Positions 54,491 to 62,298 of a DNA stretch of 64,000 bases are shown here, in pieces. Numbering within the stretch: the first letter of the stretch is position 1; each line of letters starts with the position of its first letter. The translations under genes and the position numbers were made by a program. Source of the stretch: Thermosediminibacter oceani DSM 16646. GTDB taxonomy: Bacteria > Bacillota > Thermosediminibacteria > Thermosediminibacterales > Thermosediminibacteraceae. Location of the stretch: contig NC_014377.1 in NCBI RefSeq assembly GCF_000144645.1, positions 496,001-560,000 on the forward strand. The letters are read 5' to 3'. The notes under the pieces are model-generated. The model was not told where the DNA came from and did not search any database. It saw nothing but the letters and a program-made list of their open reading frames with translations.

Positions 54491-54874
54491 TTATCGTGAA
54501 ATTTTATTCTTATAATCCGCAATTGCATCGTGAAGAGCATCGGCTGCGATGTTTGAACAATTTAACTTTTGGGGCGGGAGGCCGCCCAGGGCCTCGGCTA
54601 CCTGATCGTTTGTTATCTTAAGAGCTTCATCGAGGGTTTTGCCTTTTGCCAGTACTGTGAGCATACTGCTTGCCGCAATGGCCGCACCGCAGCCGAAGGT
54701 TTTGAATTTAATGTCATCGATAATGCCATCTTTTACCTTAATATATATTGTTATTGAATCGCCGTCCACCGGATTTCCCGCATGGCCTATTCCATCGGCA
54801 TCGGGGATTTCCCCGGCGTTTCTCGGATTGGAGAAATGGTCCAGCACCTTTTCGTTATACAATTCTACGCTCAC
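54491..54874 (-). CDS. NifU/IscU-like Fe-S scaffold protein lacking the first conserved Cys
   Basis: A 127-residue U-type scaffold for Fe-S cluster assembly. The fold markers are EKVLDHFSNPRNAGEIPDAD, TFGCGAAIAASSMLT and LNCSNIAADALHDAI, giving two of the three cluster cysteines. The first, normally in GNPVCGD, is Asp here: GNPVDGDSITIYI. The codon is GAC, clearly not a read error of a Cys codon by one base. An Asp could still ligate a cluster, or this may be a distinct subfamily. The GTG start has only a weak site. It follows the mannosidase gene on the same strand by 34 bp and may be co-transcribed. No NifS-like gene is adjacent. Confidence 0.88.
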   Translation of the reverse strand: MSVELYNEKVLDHFSNPRNAGEIPDADGIGHAGNPVDGDSITIYIKVKDGIIDDIKFKTFGCGAAIAASSMLTVLAKGKTLDEALKITNDQVAEALGGLPPQKLNCSNIAADALHDAIADYKNKISR

Positions 54875-54908
54875 CCTTTCTGTTGTGGTATCAGAATCTG
54901 CTGCTTAG

Positions 54909-57539
54909 CTATCTTCCAAGACTCAGGGAGATTATCTCATTTTCATTTAACAGGGGAATGTTTATTTTATTCTCGACAAAACTTACCTTATTATTATTCT
55001 TTATCTTTTCTTCTTTGAGGTCAAGAATGTCTACCGCGTTGAACCTGTCATCCAGTTTCAAAACTATATTTCTCAGGGGCAAGTCCGTGCCGTTATATAT
55101 TCTCAGGACAACTGCGGGGCCGTGTTCGCTTTTTTTAATGCTGCTTTCAATTATACCCTTGTTTTCGGTTTTAATAAAGTACAATTCATCATTTAATTCG
55201 CCTTGGGTTTCATTCAAGGGCATAAAACTCAAAAGCGGCGTTATATAGCTATGGGCGCTTTCTATGATGTCGCCTGCTATATAATCTCCTTTGTGGGGAA
55301 CGATGGAGTATTCTACCTCATGCACACCGAGCAGCTGTGAGTCGGGCACTGCGATGTGGAGTCCCGAGCGCCTGCCGGGCCTGTACCGGAGGTCATTCTT
55401 ACCCATGTAATCGGTGCCGCTCAAAAGGGTAAGTGCTATGATGGGTTTATCCTTATTTAATATCTCATACTGCGGAAGTCCCTTATTCAAGATAGCCAGG
55501 CCGTACTGCCCGTCCGACACATCTACAAAAGACCTCTGGGGATATACGGGGTAATACCTTTCTTCCCAGCCTTCTTTATCCCAGCATTCCTGTTCCTTTA
55601 AGAAGTTGTCCCGCTTCAACACGCCAAACTGCTGCTCGGCTATATGGGTGTGAGCTTCTACATTTCCATCAAAGAGGACCCTTATCCTGTGGTTTTTCGC
55701 CCTGTTGTCAATCACAGTCTTTATATCCACCCTCTTTATACCCCTGTAAAGGGTGACAAAACAATCCACAGGGCAGGGACAGGTTTTTTCCGCCCTTTTC
55801 ATACTATCGGTATCCATGGGCACGTTTAGTATATGAGAAATCCTGATTCTTGCAAATAAGGGGCCGTTTTCTACAAGCGCAATTTCCGGCCTCGAGCCCC
55901 GGGTTGTGATCACCACATCCTCTTTTGGCGGGGAAAAGTCGTACTCGTCACCGGCATTTCCGCTTTCTTCGAATATATTAAGGCCTCTATATGTTTTCGC
56001 CGTCTCTTTATCAGTTATGCACAAAGACCCGTCATCTTCCACCGATACCCTGTAGAATTCATTTTCCAAGATATTGCCGGCGCCAATAAAGCCCGTGTAC
56101 CGATTACTTTTGGCGTGTTCCTTTACATAGTATGTCCTGTACCCGAATCCATCCAGTTCTGCAATAAATACTAGCTTTATCTCTTTCACCCAGCGGTCGG
56201 GGTTTTTCACGCCTATTTCTATCTCTTTCTCGGCCAGGTTTACATCCTTTACGGACATTATCTGATACGGTATTTTTCTTCCTTCGTTATCCGTCAGCGA
56301 GAATTCCTCGGTATCGAGATATATTGTAGCTTCTACCGGTTCCTTCCTCTTGCGCATAAGTGTATTGAAAACAATGAGGGGCTTGCCCATTTCCTTTTTG
56401 TACGCAATGTCTCCCGATATTTCACTTATCTTTTCATTCAGCAGGGTGTGTCCTATCTGTTTTGCAAATTCGAACCTTATCTTCATTTCCCTGTGGGTGT
56501 CATCGGTGCATACGGTGCATATAGAGTCATGGGCGTGGTTCTGTATTATATACTTCCAGCCTCTGTTTATTATGTCGTTGTCGTATTTATGGCCCAGGAT
56601 GTAGGCCATAGTGGATATCGGCTCCAAATACCTTTCATATAGAAGCTGAGTATTGAAGTTGTCCCTTTTTATATCAAGTCTCGTGCCGCCGATACTCACA
56701 TGCACCCTCATGGACTTGCCCTTTCTGAATTCACCTTTCAGTACCTTGAGGGAGGGCTCTTCGCTTTTCACTTTTTCGATATAATCCTCTATGCTGCACT
56801 GGATCAGCCTTATATCTTTTCCGTTTTCTTTATAATACGAATTCAGCTCTTTTATTATTTCGGGTATATCGTGGTCGGCAAATCTCTGGTCAAAGCCGCA
56901 CATTAAAAGTATGTTATTTGTTGCGGCTTTGGAAGCTAATTTTTTCAAATTCTCCTCAACAGTCTCGAAGCTCATAGCCATATTTTTTGAAAGTGACGCA
57001 CCGTTGCCGTATCCGAGCGGAAGGTGTACGGCAAATACCCTGCTGCCGTCCGGGGACTCCCATAAAAACTCGGTTTTGTCCAGGTCCTCATCGGTAACCC
57101 CCCTCCAGAAGACGGCGCTGTCTATGCCGAATCCCTTCAGCAACTGGGGTATGCAGGCGGCCTGGCCGAAAGAATCTGGGAGGTAGCCCACCTTCATAAC
57201 CCTGCCGAAATCCTTGCCTATTTCATGCCCTATTAAAAGATTCCTTATTAATGACTCGCCGCTTACCAGAAACTCATCGGGCTGGACGTACCAGGGGCCT
57301 ATTACGAGTCTCCCGGCCTTTACCAGCCTTCTTATCCTTTCTTTCATATATGGCTTTACGTCAAGATAGTCTTCCAGGACCACCGTCTGCCCGTCCAGAA
57401 GAAAAGATGTATAGTTTTCATCCCTTTCGAGGAGATCTATTAGATCGTCCATGAACTCAACCAGTTTTACCCTGTATTCATGAAAGGTCTTATGCCATTC
57501 TCTGTCCCAGTGGGTATGACATACCACATACAGATTCAT
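54909..57539 (-). CDS. mngB: GH38 alpha-mannosidase, MngB-like
   Basis: An 876-residue cytoplasmic glycoside hydrolase family 38 enzyme. The N-terminal catalytic domain has the metal motif VCHTHWDREWHKTF, GPWYVQPDEFLVSGESLIR, and YLPDSFGQAACIPQ with the nucleophile Asp. HIS-rich NHAHDSICTVCTDD is also typical. The beta-rich C-terminal half is complete. In Escherichia coli MngB cleaves 2-O-mannosyl-6-phospho-D-glycerate delivered by a PTS; here the gene follows a fructose-type PTS, so the same pathway is inferred. GGGAGGGG precedes the ATG. A hairpin between EIIC and this gene may lower its expression. Confidence 0.9.
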   Translation of the reverse strand: MNLYVVCHTHWDREWHKTFHEYRVKLVEFMDDLIDLLERDENYTSFLLDGQTVVLEDYLDVKPYMKERIRRLVKAGRLVIGPWYVQPDEFLVSGESLIRNLLIGHEIGKDFGRVMKVGYLPDSFGQAACIPQLLKGFGIDSAVFWRGVTDEDLDKTEFLWESPDGSRVFAVHLPLGYGNGASLSKNMAMSFETVEENLKKLASKAATNNILLMCGFDQRFADHDIPEIIKELNSYYKENGKDIRLIQCSIEDYIEKVKSEEPSLKVLKGEFRKGKSMRVHVSIGGTRLDIKRDNFNTQLLYERYLEPISTMAYILGHKYDNDIINRGWKYIIQNHAHDSICTVCTDDTHREMKIRFEFAKQIGHTLLNEKISEISGDIAYKKEMGKPLIVFNTLMRKRKEPVEATIYLDTEEFSLTDNEGRKIPYQIMSVKDVNLAEKEIEIGVKNPDRWVKEIKLVFIAELDGFGYRTYYVKEHAKSNRYTGFIGAGNILENEFYRVSVEDDGSLCITDKETAKTYRGLNIFEESGNAGDEYDFSPPKEDVVITTRGSRPEIALVENGPLFARIRISHILNVPMDTDSMKRAEKTCPCPVDCFVTLYRGIKRVDIKTVIDNRAKNHRIRVLFDGNVEAHTHIAEQQFGVLKRDNFLKEQECWDKEGWEERYYPVYPQRSFVDVSDGQYGLAILNKGLPQYEILNKDKPIIALTLLSGTDYMGKNDLRYRPGRRSGLHIAVPDSQLLGVHEVEYSIVPHKGDYIAGDIIESAHSYITPLLSFMPLNETQGELNDELYFIKTENKGIIESSIKKSEHGPAVVLRIYNGTDLPLRNIVLKLDDRFNAVDILDLKEEKIKNNNKVSFVENKINIPLLNENEIISLSLGR

Positions 57540-57557
57540 TTAAAACCCCTCCCAAAA

Positions 57558-57584
57558 GCAAAAAGGGCATTGAGCCCTTTTTGC
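57558..57584 (-). terminator. Symmetric hairpin between EIIC and mannosidase genes
   Basis: GCAAAAAGGGC / GCCCTTTTTGC, 11-bp perfect stem with a 5-nt loop. On the - strand it is followed by only TTTTGGG, then the ribosome site of the mannosidase gene, so it is best read as an attenuator or processing site. Confidence 0.65.
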
Positions 57585-57590
57585 ATGTTT

Positions 57591-58622
57591 TTATTCTAAA
57601 TTCAATCCTTCAAAATTATTTTCTTCTTCAGTGACCTCTTTCTTTAATGCTACGGTTATAAGTGCAGTTACTATTATAGCAGCGGCGAATCCAATTACGA
57701 ACATCAAAGGTTTTATGAAGAAAGGTATCACGAATACCCCGCCGCTCGGCACCGGTGCCTGAGCGCCCAGCAGCAGTGCCACCGCACCGCCGAAGCCGGA
57801 GCCGATCACCAGGGATGGGATTACCCTCAAGGGGTCGGCTGCAGCATAAGGTATAGCTCCTTCCGTAATACCCGTAGCTCCCATTATGGCCGCCGGTATG
57901 GCGTTTTTCCTTTCGACTTCGGTAAACTTTTTGGGAGCAAGGTAGGTTGCCAGAGCCAGGCCCATGGGCGGTGCCATTATCCCAACCCAGCATGCTGCCA
58001 TCGGGGCATAGACCCCCTGGCTGAGCATGCCTGCGGAAAATGCGAATGCTATCTTGTTAACCGGGCCTCCCATGTCAAACGCCATCATAGCAGCTATTAT
58101 GAAGCCTAGCAGGGCCGCATTGGCGCCGGTCATGGAATTCAGCCATGCCTCCAGAGTCTTCGATAGTGCACTAATCGGCTGACCTATAATTAGCATGAGG
58201 CCTGCAACTATACCCACACCGAAAAACGGGATAATTATTATGGGCTTTAAAGGTGCAATATACGGATGCAATGGAATCCTTTTCAGTTGATTTACAACCC
58301 ATCCTGCAATAAAACCTGCTACGATACCGCCTAAGAAGCCTGCACCGATCTTATTGGCTATGAGGCCGCCTACAATACCCGGAGCGATACCAGGCCTGTC
58401 CGCCATCGAATACGCCATGTATCCCGCCATGATAGGAACCATCATTTGAAAGGCGGTAACTCCCAAGTCCACCAGTGTCTTGGACATACCCGGGATTACC
58501 TTGCCACCACCTATGAGTATTCCTATGGTGAGCAAGAGACCACCCGAAACCACGAAGGGGATCATGTAGGAAACCCCGGTCATAAGATGCCTTCTTGCAT
58601 TTTCCCATATTTTGTTGTTCAT
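57591..58622 (-). CDS. PTS fructose-family EIIC component
   Basis: A 343-residue membrane permease of the fructose/mannosylglycerate PTS group, with about nine helices. It contains RRHLMTGVSYMIPFVVSGGL, PIMAGYMAYSMADRPGIAPG, GFLGGIVAGFIAGWV, MAFDMGGPVNKIAFAFSAG and AIMGATGITEGAIPYAAADP, which are signature segments of fructose-type EIIC. It transports and, with EIIB, phosphorylates the sugar. GAGGAGGT lies before the ATG. In the related E. coli MngA the three domains are one protein; here they are separate genes. Confidence 0.94.
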   Translation of the reverse strand: MNNKIWENARRHLMTGVSYMIPFVVSGGLLLTIGILIGGGKVIPGMSKTLVDLGVTAFQMMVPIMAGYMAYSMADRPGIAPGIVGGLIANKIGAGFLGGIVAGFIAGWVVNQLKRIPLHPYIAPLKPIIIIPFFGVGIVAGLMLIIGQPISALSKTLEAWLNSMTGANAALLGFIIAAMMAFDMGGPVNKIAFAFSAGMLSQGVYAPMAACWVGIMAPPMGLALATYLAPKKFTEVERKNAIPAAIMGATGITEGAIPYAAADPLRVIPSLVIGSGFGGAVALLLGAQAPVPSGGVFVIPFFIKPLMFVIGFAAAIIVTALITVALKKEVTEEENNFEGLNLE

Positions 58623-58643
58623 ATCTTTGACCTCCTCATTTTA

Positions 58644-58955
58644 TTATTTGCTTATTAAACTCATGGCTTTTTTAATAATGGCATCCGCATCTTTTATGGC
58701 TTCCGATACCGGCACCTGTATTACCGGTTTGTTTTTAAACCTTTCGGGCTTGGCTATGGCCGTCTCTATAGCCAAAATTACGGCGTCTGCTTCTCTTGCC
58801 TCTTTTTCGGTTATTTCATTTTCTATGCCCAGGGCGCCCTGGGTCTCTATCTTGATCTGGGCTCCGTTGGCTTTAGCCGCTTTTTTCAGAGCCGTAGCCG
58901 CCATATAGGTGTGCGCCACACCTGAAGGACATGCAGTAACAGCAACAATTTTCAT
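58644..58955 (-). CDS. PTS fructose-family EIIB component
   Basis: A 103-residue phosphocarrier that passes phosphate from EIIA to the incoming sugar. The phosphorylated cysteine is in AVTACPSGVAHTYMAA (Cys9); a second marker is IKIETQGALGIENEIT. The start overlaps the EIIA stop by 4 bp (ATGA). Length is normal. Confidence 0.95.
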   Translation of the reverse strand: MKIVAVTACPSGVAHTYMAATALKKAAKANGAQIKIETQGALGIENEITEKEAREADAVILAIETAIAKPERFKNKPVIQVPVSEAIKDADAIIKKAMSLISK

Positions 58956-59422
58956 TTTAAATCATCCTCCTTTACGAAACCCATTATATTGAGTACTTCT
59001 TCTTTATCACTGGCCTTAAAGAGCTTTTCTCTGAAATCCTCTTCCATCAGCATCGAGGCTATGCCGGACAGCAGTTTTAAATGTATATTTTCACCCCCGT
59101 CTTTGGGCACTGCCAGCAAAAATACCAGGCTTACCGGTTTGCCATCCAGAGAGTCCCAGTCTACCGGCTCTTTTAGCTTTGCTATGGCTACTGAGGTATT
59201 TATTACGCTGCCGGACCTGCCGTGAGGTATGGCTATCCCCATCCCGACACCGGTTGTACCTATTCGTTCCCTTTCAAACACGTCCTTTACGAAGGCCTCT
59301 TTTGATGTTATGGCACCGCTCTTAAACAGCATGTCGGCCATTTCGTTTATAACTTCTTCTTTTGTCTTTGCCCCCATATTAAGCTCAATAAGTTCTCTTT
59401 TTAGTATGTCTTTAATTATCAT
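58952..59422 (-). CDS. PTS fructose-family EIIA component
   Basis: A 156-residue EIIA of the fructose/mannitol group, phosphorylated by HPr on the His of GMGIAIPHGRSGSVINTSVA. The remaining markers are VDWDSLDGKPVSLVFLLAVP and KDGGENIHLKLLSGIASML. The ATG at 59422 (MIIKDILKRELI) is chosen because GGGAGAGG lies just upstream, within the end of the regulator gene; it overlaps that gene by 11 bp. An earlier in-frame codon at 59452 would add 10 untypical residues. Confidence 0.94.
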   Translation of the reverse strand: MIIKDILKRELIELNMGAKTKEEVINEMADMLFKSGAITSKEAFVKDVFERERIGTTGVGMGIAIPHGRSGSVINTSVAIAKLKEPVDWDSLDGKPVSLVFLLAVPKDGGENIHLKLLSGIASMLMEEDFREKLFKASDKEEVLNIMGFVKEDDLK

Positions 59423-61379
59423 ATCTACCTCTCCCTTTGAGTATCCTGGCAAACTCGTTAAAATCCCTTGCTTTAATCAGCTTTGCAACCAAAGATGGGT
59501 CATCCACGACGTCATATAACGCTTCGAATATATGCTGGAATTCCCGGTCGCTCAATTTTTCCAGCGCTATCATAAAGATGAGCTGGGCCTGGCTGCTCCC
59601 CCATTTTATCGGCTTTTCCAAAATTCCTACAGCTATATGTGAACCTATAGCATGTCCCAGCATGGCATGGGGGATAGCTACAAGGTTTCCAATGCCGGTA
59701 GAAGATATTTTTTCTCTTTGCTTGGCAGACTCTTTAAACCCTTTGGTGACATACCCCTTTTGATAAAGGCTGTCACTCATCTTATCAATAACCTCAAAGC
59801 AATCGCTTGCACTTATGCCTTTGAAAAACAGGTCCTCTTTCATGAACTTTAAAAGTATGCTTCTGTCGACATCTTCATCTTCGGACAAGATAACTGCTTT
59901 CAGCCTTCTCAGGTCATTTTTATTTAGCAGCGGGCTGATTTCTATTACGGGTATATCCATATTTTCTAAAGGTACGGTGCTCAGTATAAAGTCCGGTCTT
60001 TGCTTTATAATCTCCGAACTTTTAAAGGCAGGGTATACCCCCGTAATGGTTATATTCGGAAATGTTTTCCTTATCCTTGTGGCAAGTAACTGCGCCGTTC
60101 CCATTCCCGAAGCGCATACCACCGCTACCCTTTTTATCTGGTTACTTTCCCTGTAATTTCCTCTCTCTATGGCTGCACCGAAATATACGGCGATATAGCC
60201 CATCTCGTTTTCATCGACCTTTATTTTATAGACATCTTCCAGCACCCTGGAAGCTACCACAGCCAGCTCGAAGGCCTGCGGATACTCTTCCTTTATCTCC
60301 TTTAGAAGGGGATTTTTAAGATTCATCCCGTATTTTATTCTTGTGATGGTAGGTTTAAGGTGCAGGGCCAGGCCGTATATAAGCTCGTCGTCCGCGGTGA
60401 AATCAATCCCGTATACCCTTTTTACCTCTTCAATCATTCTGGTTGCAACCCGGTAGATTTCCTCACCTACGGCCTTTTTTATTTTTTCTTTGGATAGCGA
60501 GCCATCCTCAAGGACCTTGGTGCCCATAAGGTGCATTGTTATATAACCTATCTCAGCCTCGGGTATGGATATGTTAAATTTGCTTTCAAGGCTTTTAACC
60601 ATGTCGGCGGCAACAGAGTATTCCATCTTGTCCTTGAGATTAGTTATTTCTCCGGGTGGGAGCTCGATACTCTTGGATTCCCTTATCCTCTTTACAGCAA
60701 TTGCGATGTGAATTATTAGATTGGTGTAGGCTACATCGGATAGCTTGAACGGGATCCTTTCCAGTACCTCATCTATGACATCCTTTATTACCTCAATATC
60801 CACATCCTTTACAATATCGCCGATGTCCGGCAAATCGACCGCAAAGACCTTTTCATCCTTTAAACTCCTCAGGTGGTCGGACATGGCAAAGCGCAAATCC
60901 ATTTCGCTTCCCTGGAGCTTCATGCCGTAATTCGGCTTTTTGAAAATCTTGATATTATGGCTTGAAAACCATTCCTCCACTTTTTCCATATCTTTTTCAA
61001 CTGTTGACTTGCTCACATACAGTTCATCCGCGAGAGACTCCAGCGTAATAAAGCCATCGGCGGCAAGCAGTTTCCCCCTGATGTACCTTACCCTGTCTTC
61101 GGGAAGGGTGGGCACTATATACCCCTGGCTTTCCTTCATTATCTCTCTCAATATTCCGGAGAGTTTTTCCTCGTCGTCATATTCGAGGGAATATCCGACT
61201 CCCGGCGAAGAAATGATCTTTATACCACTTTCTTTTAATTGTTCATTAATGATCTTTATATCGCTTCTTATGGTCCTCGAGGATACACCAAGTACTCCTG
61301 CAAGGTACTCTCCGGTGACCGGTCCCTTTGATATCAAGAGTTCTTCTATGATCTTCTTCTTGCGCGCATCAAGATCCAA
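59412..61379 (-). CDS. PRD-containing transcriptional regulator with PTS EIIB and EIIA domains
   Basis: A 655-residue activator of the BglG/MtlR/ManR class whose activity is set by PTS phosphorylation. Order: N-terminal HTH (GEYLAGVLGVSSRTIRSDIK), second HTH (LADELYVSKSTVEKDMEKV), PRD1 and PRD2 (conserved His in NLIIHIAIAVKRI, GYITMHLMGTK, GLALHLKPTITRI, GYIAVYFGAAIER), an EIIB-like domain (VVCASGMGTAQLLATRI) and a C-terminal EIIA-like domain (GNLVAIPHAMLGHAIGS). It is the first gene of the PTS-mannosidase operon and probably controls it. The TTG start has AGAGGTGA upstream. Confidence 0.94.
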   Translation of the reverse strand: MDLDARKKKIIEELLISKGPVTGEYLAGVLGVSSRTIRSDIKIINEQLKESGIKIISSPGVGYSLEYDDEEKLSGILREIMKESQGYIVPTLPEDRVRYIRGKLLAADGFITLESLADELYVSKSTVEKDMEKVEEWFSSHNIKIFKKPNYGMKLQGSEMDLRFAMSDHLRSLKDEKVFAVDLPDIGDIVKDVDIEVIKDVIDEVLERIPFKLSDVAYTNLIIHIAIAVKRIRESKSIELPPGEITNLKDKMEYSVAADMVKSLESKFNISIPEAEIGYITMHLMGTKVLEDGSLSKEKIKKAVGEEIYRVATRMIEEVKRVYGIDFTADDELIYGLALHLKPTITRIKYGMNLKNPLLKEIKEEYPQAFELAVVASRVLEDVYKIKVDENEMGYIAVYFGAAIERGNYRESNQIKRVAVVCASGMGTAQLLATRIRKTFPNITITGVYPAFKSSEIIKQRPDFILSTVPLENMDIPVIEISPLLNKNDLRRLKAVILSEDEDVDRSILLKFMKEDLFFKGISASDCFEVIDKMSDSLYQKGYVTKGFKESAKQREKISSTGIGNLVAIPHAMLGHAIGSHIAVGILEKPIKWGSSQAQLIFMIALEKLSDREFQHIFEALYDVVDDPSLVAKLIKARDFNEFARILKGRGRYDN

Positions 61380-61404
61380 ATTTGTTTCACCTCTTTCGAC
61401 TTTG

Positions 61405-61410
61405 ATTATA
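61405..61410 (-). promoter_or_regulatory. Possible -10 box of the PTS operon
   Basis: TATAAT on the - strand, about 26 bp before the regulator start. No good -35 hexamer is visible, which is consistent with an activator-dependent promoter, but the call is weak. Confidence 0.35.
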
Positions 61411-61473
61411 ATGCATAATTTAGTATATTAAAATTTATCTATTTTCCTCATCGGATGCGGAAATAGTAAACAA

Positions 61474-61518
61474 AAAAGACATCCTGCAGCGCGGACTTTC
61501 CGCGGTAGGATGTCTTTT
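61474..61518 (-). terminator. Terminator after the second HEPN/MNT pair
   Basis: AAAAGACATCCT / AGGATGTCTTTT, 12-bp outer stem with an inner CGCGG / CCGCG stem. On the - strand it overlaps the MNT stop codon and is followed by TTTTTTG. Confidence 0.85.
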
Positions 61519-61846
61519 AAGCTGGCGTGATTTCAATTCCCGTCTTTATTATTTCCGATACAAAACTTATTTTATTTGCCAATTCCTCAAATTCTTCAGG
61601 TGTGTATCCCAATAGATCTGCGCCAATGTCGTAATTCCAGCACTTATAGAGTAATTCCAGCCGTTCAAAGAAGCTCATTTTTCCGAAGTCTTCAGAGACT
61701 ATTGCTAGGTTGACATCGCTGGATTTTAGCGCTTCATCTCTTGCATACGATCCAAATAAGATGACTTTGTTTATTTTAATATACTTTCCGAGATTGCATA
61801 TATAGTCTCTTACAATCTTCATTATTTCATCTTTTGTCTTAACCAT
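61517..61846 (-). CDS. MNT nucleotidyltransferase with altered D-x-D (second HEPN/MNT pair)
   Basis: A 109-residue minimal nucleotidyltransferase. The GS motif is present in KVILFGSYARDEALKSSDVN, but the second metal Asp is Asn (S-D-V-N-L in place of S-D-x-D-L). The third acidic position may be the Asp of YDIGADLLGYTPEEF. The substitution may impair AMP transfer; it could still bind the HEPN partner. It overlaps the HEPN gene by 25 bp and is the second gene of the pair. Confidence 0.85.
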   Translation of the reverse strand: MVKTKDEIMKIVRDYICNLGKYIKINKVILFGSYARDEALKSSDVNLAIVSEDFGKMSFFERLELLYKCWNYDIGADLLGYTPEEFEELANKISFVSEIIKTGIEITPA

Positions 61847-62217
61847 TGCAATACCCTCTCGGTTTCTTTTAAAAACTCCCGAGCGATTTGATCGTTATAC
61901 ATTTTATGACTGGGTCCTCCGGCGGCATCCGGGGATCTTGAAACCATATAATGCGGGTTTAACTTTAATATTATAGTTTGCATTTCTTTCTCGGGGTTTT
62001 GATCGATCATTTCCAGCAAAGTAATCAAGTTATGAGTTTTCGGCGGGAACTCCTTATGTAAAAAAATTATGAGCGCCTTTAAAAGTTTTTCAACCGCCTG
62101 ATGGCACATAAAGATGCAATAATTGTATCTTCCGGCTTTAAACATAGCTTTTGCGGTTTCAAAGTCGTATTCGGAACTTTCTACCCAATCTAAGACTTCC
62201 TGGCGCAATAAAAACAA
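61822..62217 (-). CDS. HEPN-domain protein (second HEPN/MNT pair)
   Basis: A 131-residue helical HEPN protein. CIFMCHQAVEKLLKALIIFL is the typical second helix, HKEFPPKTHNLITLLEMI follows, and the SRSPDAAGGPSHKMYND segment matches the usual (A/S)RYPD region. It is the first gene of a two-gene operon with MNT. It differs clearly from the HEPN at 36470, so the pairs were acquired separately. Confidence 0.88.
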   Translation of the reverse strand: MFLLRQEVLDWVESSEYDFETAKAMFKAGRYNYCIFMCHQAVEKLLKALIIFLHKEFPPKTHNLITLLEMIDQNPEKEMQTIILKLNPHYMVSRSPDAAGGPSHKMYNDQIAREFLKETERVLQWLRQKMK

Positions 62218-62298
62218 CCCCTATTAATTATAATCCATTCTTATTATATCATAAAATCGTAAAAAACTTATTGGCGAGTTAAATCTTAAGTTACTAAG

